DNA from: JAWAAW01 sp038884575 | Lineage (GTDB): Archaea > Nanobdellota > Nanobdellia > Woesearchaeales > ARS49 | NCBI GenBank assembly: GCA_038884575.1 | Contig: JAWABQ010000018.1 | Coordinates: 1 to 13,339, forward strand | DNA length: 13,339 bases | Direction: 5' to 3' | Notes under the pieces: generated by a model | What the model saw: only the letters and a program-made list of their open reading frames with translations | The model's database searches: none | What the model was told of the DNA's origin: nothing | In this document: piece by piece, positions 1 to 5,904 of the stretch | Position numbering within the stretch: position 1 is the stretch's first letter | Layout of the letters: each line of letters opens with the position of its first letter | Program-made: the position numbers and the translations under genes

Positions 1-543
1 ATAAGGCACAACATCCTTGCCAACGCTTGTGCGCGCGCCCACAAAAGCAAGCCTGCCAATCGAAACATGCTGATGCACGCCCACATCTGCCGCAAGATTT
101 GCGCCGTCACCAACACTCACATAACCCGCGAGCTTGACATCATTTGTGAGAAAAACATGATTGCCAATACTGCAGTTGTGGCTGACATGGGCATTCGGAA
201 GAACCCAGCTGTGGCTTCCAATCCTTGTCTTTGCGCCTGTCCTGCTCGCACGCTCAATCGTGGCATTCTCGCCAACAGTCGCATTGTCGCCTATGAGAAC
301 TCCTGTCTCCTTGTCAACCGGAAAGCCCTTTGGAAAAATGCCAATCTTTGCACCTGACTCAATCACGCAGCCAGAGCCAATCTCAGTGCCGTCGCGGATA
401 TGGCAGTGCGGGCCTATGCGCGTATTCTTCCCAACACTTACTTTGCCCTCTATCACGCTGTAAGGCCCGACTTCAACACCATCCTCCAGCCTTGCATCTG
501 AGGATATCACAGCGAGCTCTGAAATAGTTGCGCCTTCACCCAT
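1..543 (-). CDS. LpxA-like left-handed beta-helix acyltransferase (3' end beyond window)
   Basis: I translated the minus strand from an ATG at 543; the frame stays open for 181 codons to the window edge, so the C-terminus is missing. It is built of hexapeptide repeats of the [LIV]-G-x4 kind (for example VEVGPYSVIEG, VSVGKNTRIGP, TEIGSGCVIES), which form a left-handed beta-helix. Residues 116-130 (PNAHVSHNCSIGNHV) and 152-182 (containing GVHQHVSIG) closely follow UDP-N-acetylglucosamine acyltransferase LpxA of bacteria. The two His corresponding to E. coli H122 and catalytic H125 are present (H119, H122), as is the equivalent of H160 (H157). The equivalent of E. coli H144 is Tyr (Y141, AGY for AGH). 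LpxA moves a hydroxyacyl chain from acyl carrier protein to UDP-GlcNAc in lipid A synthesis. Archaea make no lipid A, so the substrate here is unknown. It could instead be a related sugar N- or O-acyltransferase. The family call is firm, the reaction is not. Confidence 0.85.
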   Translation of the reverse strand, partial: MGEGATISELAVISSDARLEDGVEVGPYSVIEGKVSVGKNTRIGPHCHIRDGTEIGSGCVIESGAKIGIFPKGFPVDKETGVLIGDNATVGENATIERASRTGAKTRIGSHSWVLPNAHVSHNCSIGNHVFLTNDVKLAGYVSVGDGANLAADVGVHQHVSIGRLAFVGARTSVGKDVVPY

Positions 544-564
544 GCACAAGAGGTGGTTAAGGGA

Positions 565-574
565 TTTTTTAAAG
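565..574 (-). promoter_or_regulatory. TATA box of the LpxA-like gene
   Basis: On the minus strand this reads CTTTAAAAAA. Its centre lies about 26 bases before the ATG at 543, and no Shine-Dalgarno-like site lies between. This fits a leaderless transcript starting at or next to the start codon. Confidence 0.5.
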
Positions 575-607
575 CTTTTGACAGCCACTGGACAATAGTT
601 CGCAAGC

Positions 608-615
608 TTTATAAG
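608..615 (+). promoter_or_regulatory. TATA box of the thermosome gene
   Basis: TTTATAAG lies about 50 bases before the thermosome ATG, which would place the transcription start near 636-640 and leave a leader of about 25 bases. That leader contains AGGTGAT at 650-656, a perfect match to the archaeal anti-Shine-Dalgarno, five bases before the ATG. Confidence 0.6.
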
Positions 616-661
616 CAACGCGCAAGGGGCATTCCCGATTCTAATACAGAGGTGATTCAAA

Positions 662-2284
662 ATGACAAACAGCCAAGTACAACCAATCTTCATCCTGCCA
701 GAAGGAACCCAAAGAACAACAGGCAGGTCAGCACAACGCAACAACATAATGGCTGCAAAGCTTGTTGCTGAAACAGTGCGCACAACGCTCGGCCCAAAGG
801 GAATGGACAAAATGATAGTAGACTCCCTTGGCGACATAACAGTCACAAACGACGGCGTCACAATACTTGAGGAAATGCAGATAGAGCACCCAGCGGCAAA
901 AATGGTTGTTGAGGTCGCAAAAACACAGGAAGAAGAGGTCGGAGACGGCACAACAACCGCAGTAATCATCGCAGGCGAGCTCCTGAAGCAGGCAGAAGCC
1001 CTGCTTGACAAGGAAGTGCACCCAACAATGATTGCAAGGGGATACCGCATCGCAGAGGAAAAAGCGCTTGAGCTCCTCAACAGCATTGCCGAAAACGTGA
1101 CTGCAAAAGACGACGCCCTGCTGAAAAAGATTGCAATGACAGCAGTCTCAAGCAAAAACGCATCATTTGCAAAGGAAATGCTTGCAGAAATTGTTGTAAA
1201 GGCAGTCAAGCGCGTCATTGACATGGAAAACGGCACTGCCTCATTTGACAGGGAAAACATCAAGCTTGAAAAAAGGGTCGGGGGGTGCGTTGAGGACACA
1301 GAGCTCATTGAGGGCGTTGTAATGGAGAAGGAGGCGGTCCATCCGGGAATGCCAAAAGACATCAAGGACGCAAAAATAGCGCTCATAGACTCTGCAATCG
1401 AGATAAAGGACACGGAAATTGACGCAAAAATACAGATAACAAACCCGCTGCAGATGCAGGAATTCATAGAGCAGGAGGAGAAAATGCTCCGCGACATGGT
1501 TGACAAGATAGCGCGAACAGGGGCAAATGTTGTATTCTGCCAGAAAGGGATTGACGACATTGCGCAGCACTTCCTTGCGCAAAAAGGGATTTATGCGGCA
1601 AGAAGGGTGAAAAAGTCAGACATGGAGGCGATTGCGAGGGCAACAGGGGCAACGATAACAACAAACATCGACTCGCTAAGCGCAAAAGAGCTTGGAAAAG
1701 CAGGGAATGTTTTTGAGCGCAAGATTGGCGACGAGGAAATGACATTTGTCACAGGCTGCAAAAACCCAAAGGCAGTCACAATCCTCTGCAAGGGGGGCAC
1801 AAGCCACGTTGTTGACGAGCTAAAGAGGACAATGACAGACGCAATAGGGGACGTTGCTGCCGCGCTGAAGAACGGCAAAATTGTAGCGGGCGGAGGGGCG
1901 CCTGAAATAGAGGTCTCAAAAAGCCTCAGGAAATATGCAGACTCATTGTCAGGAAGAGAGCAGCTCGCAGTGCTGGCATTTGCAGACGCGCTCGAGGTTG
2001 TACCGCGGACCCTTGCAGAAAACGCAGGCATTGACCCGATTGACATCCTCACAGAGCTCAAGGCAGCCCATGACAAGAAGCAGAAATGGGCAGGAGTTGA
2101 CGTCTTCAAGGGCAAGGTGGTTGATTCCTGGGCAGCAGGGGTCATAGAGCCGCTTAAAATCAAGACCCAGGCAGTCTCAAGCGCCTCAGAAGTCGCCCAG
2201 ATGATACTCCGCATTGACGATGTCATATCAGGCGGAAAAAAAGAGCCGGGCGCAGGCCACAGCCCCCACGAAGACTTCGGATAA
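662..2284 (+). CDS. thsA: Thermosome subunit (group II chaperonin)
   Basis: The 540-residue product is a full-length group II chaperonin, the ATP-driven double-ring folding machine of the archaeal cytosol. Visible hallmarks are TLGPKGMDKM (42-51), the nucleotide-binding NDGVTILEEM (63-72), GDGTTTA (94-100), the ATPase Asp in RTMTDAIGD (D393), and KIVAGGGAPEIE just after it. The equatorial, intermediate and apical parts appear in the normal order. Start choice is secure: AGGTGAT sits five bases upstream and the N-terminus has the usual length. One difference from many thermosomes is the C-terminus, which ends in GHSPHEDFG after a short KKEPGAG linker, without the GGM-rich repeats common in the family. 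The gene seems single in this window, so I cannot tell whether the ring is made of one or several subunit types; the symbol is therefore only nominal. Confidence 0.97.
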   Translation: MTNSQVQPIFILPEGTQRTTGRSAQRNNIMAAKLVAETVRTTLGPKGMDKMIVDSLGDITVTNDGVTILEEMQIEHPAAKMVVEVAKTQEEEVGDGTTTAVIIAGELLKQAEALLDKEVHPTMIARGYRIAEEKALELLNSIAENVTAKDDALLKKIAMTAVSSKNASFAKEMLAEIVVKAVKRVIDMENGTASFDRENIKLEKRVGGCVEDTELIEGVVMEKEAVHPGMPKDIKDAKIALIDSAIEIKDTEIDAKIQITNPLQMQEFIEQEEKMLRDMVDKIARTGANVVFCQKGIDDIAQHFLAQKGIYAARRVKKSDMEAIARATGATITTNIDSLSAKELGKAGNVFERKIGDEEMTFVTGCKNPKAVTILCKGGTSHVVDELKRTMTDAIGDVAAALKNGKIVAGGGAPEIEVSKSLRKYADSLSGREQLAVLAFADALEVVPRTLAENAGIDPIDILTELKAAHDKKQKWAGVDVFKGKVVDSWAAGVIEPLKIKTQAVSSASEVAQMILRIDDVISGGKKEPGAGHSPHEDFG

Positions 2285-2298
2285 AAAAATAAATCCGG

Positions 2299-2303
2299 GG
2301 TGA
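2299..2303 (+). promoter_or_regulatory. Shine-Dalgarno site ahead of the small membrane protein
   Basis: GGTGA here is the same ribosome site used by neighbouring genes. Its spacing points to ATC at 2310, while the ATG at 2320 opens only a 19-codon frame that stops at a TAG. It is therefore the main evidence for where translation of this small gene begins. Confidence 0.45.
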
Positions 2304-2309
2304 AGATAC

Positions 2310-2582
2310 ATCAGCATTGATGAAAAAGTTTCTGACAGCAATCCTCTTGATATCCGATGGTACAATTACCTGCCCATAGGGGGATACATAGAATGGCTTG
2401 GCAGGCTGAACAAGATTGCTGACAACATAAAAAAATCAGAGCAGGGCAAAGAGCAGCTTTTCATGTACGATACGGGCTGCCTGACATTCCTCAAAGGCGC
2501 GCTTTTCACATTCTACCACTTTGCAGCAGGCGCAATAAGCGGAGTCCTGCTCATAAACGCGTTTTACAAAATAATGAAATAA
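2310..2582 (+). CDS. Small membrane protein with apparent non-AUG start
   Basis: An open frame follows a TGA at 2301 and ends at TAA 2580-2582. It codes for about 90 residues: a soluble N-terminal half (including DIRWYNYLPIGGYIEWLGR and a charged helix) and one hydrophobic segment near the end (TFLKGALFTFYHFAAGAISG, then VLLINAFYKIMK). The sequence looks protein-like throughout, but its frame has no ATG, GTG or TTG before an internal ATG at 2463. A GGTGA site at 2299-2303 would point to ATC at 2310, with the same 6-base gap used by the genes at 662, 4557 and 9402; ATT at 2316 is the other option. It starts 26 bases after the thermosome stop and may be cotranscribed with it. A sequencing error near the start is an alternative. 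I do not recognise the family. Confidence 0.6.
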   Translation: MSIDEKVSDSNPLDIRWYNYLPIGGYIEWLGRLNKIADNIKKSEQGKEQLFMYDTGCLTFLKGALFTFYHFAAGAISGVLLINAFYKIMK

Positions 2583-2586
2583 AGAA

Positions 2587-3246
2587 TCACGCAGGAGGAT
2601 TCTGGGGCTGTGCAGGCTGCGGCGCAGGCGGACTTTGCTGCTCTGCCTTTTGGGCTGGCTGCACAGGCGCTGGCACCTGCATAGCAGGTTCTTCCCTCTT
2701 TTTCAGGAAACGAACAGCCTTTTTCACATTTGCCTGAATTTCCTGCATTCGCGCGTCATCAAGCCTGCCCACATTAACCAGCTGGAACACCTTAGTCTCA
2801 ATCCCACACCATCCAAGAACATATTCCTTGATTAGCTTGCCAGGAAGCTTGTCATCGCCGCCGGTTGTAATCATGACTGCTGCTTTTTTTCCGGTCAGGA
2901 TGCCTTTAGGCTCATTGTCAAAAGCAAAACCCTGAGTGAAAACCCTGTCAAAAAAGCCCTTGAGTATTGCAGGACAATCAGCCCACCAGACAGGATAAAT
3001 AAAAACAAGCGAGTCAGACGCCCTGATTTTGTCCTGAAACTCCCTGTTCTGCTGGCTGACATTTGCCTTTCCAGAAGCATAATGCTCATCTGCCTTAAGC
3101 ACAGGGTCATAATTAATCGCGTACAAGTCAATCGTCTCGTGCTCAATCTTTGCCTTGTCAAGGGCCGCCTTCATCTCCTTCAGCGTAAATGATGCATGGC
3201 TTTCTTCCGGAATTGCTGGATGCGCATAAACAATAAGAGTTTTCAT
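2587..3246 (-). CDS. Flavodoxin-fold NAD(P)H oxidoreductase (NQO1/KefF/MdaB-like)
   Basis: The 219-residue product matches the Flavodoxin_2 family, FMN/FAD proteins that pass two electrons from NAD(P)H to quinones or related acceptors in the cytoplasm. Residues 1-10 (MKTLIVYAHP) form the first strand and phosphate-loop region. Residues 82-103 contain the family signature, with YPVWWADCPAILKG followed by FFDRVF. TTGGD near 127-131 is the later flavin loop. I chose the ATG at 3246 because GAGGTGG lies just upstream and the first strand begins at once; a longer form from 3273 would add nine residues. The last ~34 residues (186-219) are a low-complexity Pro/Gln/Ala tail with no predicted fold, unusual for this family. 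The gene converges with the small membrane protein, with four bases between the stops. The natural acceptor cannot be told from sequence. Confidence 0.88.
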   Translation of the reverse strand: MKTLIVYAHPAIPEESHASFTLKEMKAALDKAKIEHETIDLYAINYDPVLKADEHYASGKANVSQQNREFQDKIRASDSLVFIYPVWWADCPAILKGFFDRVFTQGFAFDNEPKGILTGKKAAVMITTGGDDKLPGKLIKEYVLGWCGIETKVFQLVNVGRLDDARMQEIQANVKKAVRFLKKREEPAMQVPAPVQPAQKAEQQSPPAPQPAQPQNPPA

Positions 3247-3278
3247 AATCTCCACCTCAAAAAAAGAGCGCAATAAGG

Positions 3279-3290
3279 TATTATTTAAGC
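3279..3290 (-). promoter_or_regulatory. TATA box of the flavodoxin-fold gene
   Basis: On the minus strand this reads GCTTAAATAATA. Its centre is about 39 bases before the ATG at 3246, giving a leader of roughly 14 bases that holds the GAGGTGG ribosome site (3251-3258). The gene therefore has its own promoter although it follows the radical SAM gene on the same strand. A seven-T run at 3259-3265 (minus strand) lies near the expected start point and could also end transcripts from the radical SAM gene. Confidence 0.5.
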
Positions 3291-3299
3291 ATTGCGAAA

Positions 3300-4442
3300 T
3301 CAGACAAACTCAACTTCAACCTCAAGCGCATCTGCTGTCGGGTATTCCTCAACAACAGCAGGCACCAAGCCAAGACCTTTCAGCTTTTTTGACTCTTTCC
3401 TGACTGTTTTTGCAGAAAGTAACAAGCGCAGTTTTTTGTCATCAACAATCATTTGCACTCCAACCCCTTGTGCTTTTTCCTTCATTGCATTAAGCTTTTG
3501 CAGCGCCAGTTTTTTGTCAACCTTCATGAGCTTTTCACGATAACCCATTCCTGGCGCGAGCTTTGGAAGATAAGCGCACCCCCTGATAAGCGTTCCTTCC
3601 TTTGTCACAATGTCTGTCTTCAATGCAACATGTTTTGCCCTTAATTTTATCCTGTTCCTCAGCTGCACAGCATCCTTGAGTTTTGCAGTGCAGAAATGGG
3701 CAGAAATCCCTTTTCGCGCAGCATAATCCAGCAGGACCATTGCCAATTCCTGACTTCCCATTGCGCCATAGCTCAATTCATCCTTGGGCTTAAACCCCTT
3801 GACATGCAACTGGTAATGCGAAGCAGTTGTGTCAGAAAGCTCAAGCTCATTAAGATTCAGGAAATCAACCTTGCCGGCAATAAAATCAATCAGTTTCTTT
3901 GTCTTCTGCTCATAGCCCGGAATCACAGGAATTTCCACCCCGATATCCCAGCCAAACTGCTTTGCAAGGTTAAGCCTGCCCCACAATGAGTCATCATCAA
4001 GGCTTGGGTGAAACCGAATCTCATCAAGACCTGCATAATACAGTTTCTGAAGCCTTTCCTGCGTGACAAGCTTCAAAGGAGTGTAAAGGTGTATGTGGAA
4101 CTGCTTTCCAAACCTTTCCTTAAGCAGCCTGATGTAAGCAACACACCTGTCAACATTAACCAATGGGTCGCCGCCTGTAATGCCCGCACCCTTTGCACCG
4201 GTTAATTCAGCCTCCTTAACTAGCTCAACAGGATTGTCAGGAGCGCTGACCTGCCATTCATTCGCATAAACAACATCCTTTCCGAACTTATGCTCGCTCA
4301 CAGGGCAGTAAAAGCACCTCTGGCCGCAAAGACCTGTCACAAACAGCACTAATTTCCTTCCTTTCACGCACAGCCGGCACCCTTTTGCGAGCCGCCCTGT
4401 GCTCCACGAATGCCATTTTGTCTTCTTTGCACCACAAGCCAT
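3300..4442 (-). CDS. Radical SAM protein, COG2108 type (pyruvate formate-lyase activase-like, function unknown)
   Basis: The 380-residue product carries the radical SAM cluster motif CGQRCFYC (C39, C43, C46), which binds a 4Fe-4S cluster and S-adenosylmethionine. GGDPL (90-94) takes the place of the GGE motif that holds the SAM amino group. The preceding block KGCRLCVKGRKLVLFVTGLC, with two more Cys (C22, C25), and an early C3 are typical of the archaeal COG2108 family. That family is annotated as related to pyruvate formate-lyase activating enzyme, but its substrate is not known to me. After the barrel (about residues 30-250) comes a C-terminal extension rich in Lys and Leu ending in acidic/hydrophobic EVEVEFV. 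The start ATG at 4442 fits a leaderless transcript. It is divergent from the coiled-coil gene pair. The family is confident, the reaction unknown. Confidence 0.88.
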   Translation of the reverse strand: MACGAKKTKWHSWSTGRLAKGCRLCVKGRKLVLFVTGLCGQRCFYCPVSEHKFGKDVVYANEWQVSAPDNPVELVKEAELTGAKGAGITGGDPLVNVDRCVAYIRLLKERFGKQFHIHLYTPLKLVTQERLQKLYYAGLDEIRFHPSLDDDSLWGRLNLAKQFGWDIGVEIPVIPGYEQKTKKLIDFIAGKVDFLNLNELELSDTTASHYQLHVKGFKPKDELSYGAMGSQELAMVLLDYAARKGISAHFCTAKLKDAVQLRNRIKLRAKHVALKTDIVTKEGTLIRGCAYLPKLAPGMGYREKLMKVDKKLALQKLNAMKEKAQGVGVQMIVDDKKLRLLLSAKTVRKESKKLKGLGLVPAVVEEYPTADALEVEVEFV

Positions 4443-4463
4443 GAGGGAAACCGCCCCTGTTGC

Positions 4464-4473
4464 TGTTTAAATA
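4464..4473 (-). promoter_or_regulatory. TATA box of the radical SAM gene
   Basis: On the minus strand this reads TATTTAAACA. Its centre is about 26-27 bases before the ATG at 4442 and no ribosome site lies between, which fits leaderless initiation. Confidence 0.55.
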
Positions 4474-4508
4474 GGTTTCGCGATTAATCACCGCCCTTTG
4501 ACGAAATG

Positions 4509-4516
4509 TTTATATA
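4509..4516 (+). promoter_or_regulatory. TATA box of the coiled-coil gene pair
   Basis: TTTATATA lies 41 bases before the GGTGATGCTCAATG start region. Transcription would begin near 4538, leaving a leader of about 20 bases with GGTGA at 4546-4550. It sits back to back with the radical SAM promoter. Confidence 0.6.
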
Positions 4517-4556
4517 CCTCTCTTTGCTCGTCAAAGACACAAAGTGGTGATGCTCA

Positions 4557-5069
4557 ATGGCTGATGAAGAAAAACCAAAGGGGGCTCTTGTTCCTGACGA
4601 AGGCGAGGAGTATGAAATCCTGCCGCAAAAGGAAATCTCAGAGCTCAAGGAAGAGCTGAGGAAGCTCAAGGAATTCGAGATAACTCCCAGCAAGAAGATG
4701 CAGGTGAGCCTTGTGGAAGTCAACAGCAAGCTTGACAAGCTCCTGAGCATTTTCGAGGAGGCAATGACAGCGCTGCAGGTGGAGGAAGGGGGGCTGAGCT
4801 TCAAGGAAAAAATGAGGCCTGTTGTTGAAAAGATGAACAAGATACTGGAGCAGAACTCAGAGATTGCGCAGGGCATAGTGGCTGTTGCAGACCTAGTCAA
4901 GGACCTGCGCGAGGATATCGGCAAGGGGGCTTCTGTAAAGGAGCAGCTTTCACTGCCTGAGCCTGCATCAATGCCAGGGGGCACGTTTGCCCCGCCAACG
5001 CAGCCAATGCTGCCGCCGCCCGGGATGCCTCCGCCACCGCCGCCAAGGAGAAGGCGCTTTGGACTATGA
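4557..5069 (+). CDS. Unknown helical protein with Pro-rich, Arg-ending tail
   Basis: I do not recognise this 170-residue protein. Residues 1-20 are acidic and likely disordered. Residues 24-45 (including EISELKEELRKLKEFE) and about 50-125 have heptad-like spacing of Leu/Ile/Val with charged residues, suggesting helices or coiled coil. Residues 133-165 are rich in Pro, Gly and Met, with runs such as LPPPGMPPPPPP, and the chain ends RRRRFGL. There is no signal peptide or membrane segment, so it is probably cytoplasmic. GGTGA six bases before the ATG supports the start. Its stop overlaps the next start as ATGA, so both are probably made together and may bind each other. The Pro-rich basic tail could be a docking or membrane/nucleic-acid contact site, but that is inference. 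Confidence 0.88.
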   Translation: MADEEKPKGALVPDEGEEYEILPQKEISELKEELRKLKEFEITPSKKMQVSLVEVNSKLDKLLSIFEEAMTALQVEEGGLSFKEKMRPVVEKMNKILEQNSEIAQGIVAVADLVKDLREDIGKGASVKEQLSLPEPASMPGGTFAPPTQPMLPPPGMPPPPPPRRRRFGL

Positions 5070-5602
5070 TTTCTGGTGCAAAGTTTGACACTGATAGCGC
5101 GCGCCTGATGCTGTCATACCTCGGCAGGGCGCTGAAGCACTATGACGAGCGCCAGTTTGCCAAGCAAAAAGTAAGGATAGAGCTCGCGCGCCTGAAAAAA
5201 ATCAGCACAAAATCAATGAAGAAGTATGTCCAGGACCTTGAGCGCAGCATTGGAGAGGCAATACGCAGGGAGCAGAGCATACTGAAGCACCAGCAGCAGG
5301 AGGAATTCCTCCACACAGACATAAACGAAAGGGTAAAGGAGCTTGAGGAAAAGCTTGCAAACTACCTTGCAATCCACGAGTCAAGGGCAAGGAAGGTAAA
5401 GCTGCTTGAGTCTGCGCTTGCAACAGAGCTGGAAAAGAAGGAAGACCAGCTTAAAATAATCAAGCGCTCACTCGAAAGCGCTGAAAAAATCCACAAAGAA
5501 CTCTCAAAAAGCAAAAAGCACCCGAAAAAGCAGCTTGACGCGGTCAGAAAGACTCTTGAAAGGATAAGGAAAAAAGTAAGGGCAGCAGAGAAAAAGCTCT
5601 AA
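5066..5602 (+). CDS. Unknown long coiled-coil protein, coupled to the upstream gene
   Basis: The 178-residue product is almost wholly helical and highly charged, with a Lys-rich second half. Heptad patterns are clear around 30-80 and 88-175 (for example RVKELEEKLANYLAIHESRA and LKIIKRSLESAEKIHKEL). It lacks Cys, signal peptide and membrane segments. I recognise no domain. The ATG overlaps the stop of the previous gene by four bases (ATGA), a classic arrangement for translational coupling, and AAGGAG lies about 15 bases upstream inside the preceding gene. Strong basic charge at the C-terminus (RIRKKVRAAEKKL) could favour RNA, DNA or ribosome contact, but structural roles are equally possible. 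The gene ends tail to tail with the histone-fold gene, overlapping by four bases (5599-5602). Confidence 0.88.
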   Translation: MISGAKFDTDSARLMLSYLGRALKHYDERQFAKQKVRIELARLKKISTKSMKKYVQDLERSIGEAIRREQSILKHQQQEEFLHTDINERVKELEEKLANYLAIHESRARKVKLLESALATELEKKEDQLKIIKRSLESAEKIHKELSKSKKHPKKQLDAVRKTLERIRKKVRAAEKKL

Positions 5603-5763
5603 ATGTCCTTGGGCATCACAGTCCTTCTGTTATTTGCCTTTGCGCGCTCAATAGCATCCCTTACCATCTGCTCAACCTTCTTCGCAAGCGCATCAGCAAA
5701 GTCAGCAGACACATTAAACGCGCCGGCAATTTCCTTAATCTTTGCCTTGACTACGATTGTCAT
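5599..5763 (-). CDS. Minimal histone-fold protein (DUF1931/archaeal histone-like)
   Basis: Starting at the ATG at 5763 the product has only 54 residues. KIKEIAGAFNVSADFADALAKK matches helix 1, the loop and the start of helix 2 of a histone fold; VEQMVRDAIERAKANNRR continues helix 2; RRTVMPKDI matches the RKTIxxxDI loop that leads into helix 3 of archaeal histones such as HMf. The protein ends right there, so most of helix 3 is missing. Short proteins of this type seem familiar from DPANN genomes, but I cannot check. If it dimerises it may bind DNA through the paired Arg-Thr loops. An upstream ATG at 5820 would add 19 residues unlike a histone N-terminus; the TATA box placed 28 bases before 5763, plus GAGGT, favours the short form. 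Confidence 0.8.
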   Translation of the reverse strand: MTIVVKAKIKEIAGAFNVSADFADALAKKVEQMVRDAIERAKANNRRTVMPKDI

Positions 5764-5786
5764 GGGAACCTCATTGTGAATTGAGA

Positions 5787-5796
5787 TATATAAATG
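5787..5796 (-). promoter_or_regulatory. TATA box of the histone-fold gene
   Basis: On the minus strand this reads CATTTATATA. Its centre lies about 28 bases before the ATG at 5763. This supports the shorter 54-residue reading frame and a very short or absent leader. Confidence 0.55.
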
Positions 5797-5875
5797 TAAC
5801 TGCAAAACAGCATCAGACAAAAACTAATGCAAGCTCATTACAGGCGCATTACCTTGCGCAAACTTTGCCGCAATC

Positions 5876-5883
5876 TTTATAAT
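5876..5883 (+). promoter_or_regulatory. TATA box of the aspartate-semialdehyde dehydrogenase gene
   Basis: TTTATAAT is centred 25 bases before the ATG at 5905, with no ribosome site between. This decides the start against the longer open frame from 5827, whose ATG would lie upstream of the promoter. Confidence 0.6.
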
Positions 5884-5904
5884 GACCAAACAGGAAATTT
5901 GCCC

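Noticed and set aside
67..527. Plus-strand frames of 65-100 codons near the left edge
   Set aside because: They lie opposite the LpxA-like gene, whose hexapeptide repeats and LpxA motifs show the minus strand is coding.
1591..2226. A 211-codon minus-strand frame
   Set aside because: It is the complement of the thermosome gene; its Ser/Ala-rich product has no recognisable features, and the thermosome frame is certain.
2320..2379. Short frame from ATG 2320 (MKKFLTAILLISDG)
   Set aside because: It looks like a signal peptide start but stops after 19 codons; the other frame continues as a coherent protein. A frameshift between the two remains possible and is noted as a finding.
3259..3265. Seven-T run on the minus strand as a dedicated terminator
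   Set aside because: It may end radical SAM transcripts, but it lies beside the flavodoxin gene's expected transcription start and I see no other support, so I mention it only in the promoter entry.
5827..5904. N-terminal extension of aspartate-semialdehyde dehydrogenase
   Set aside because: The upstream ATG precedes the TATA box, and the 26 added residues do not resemble the family.
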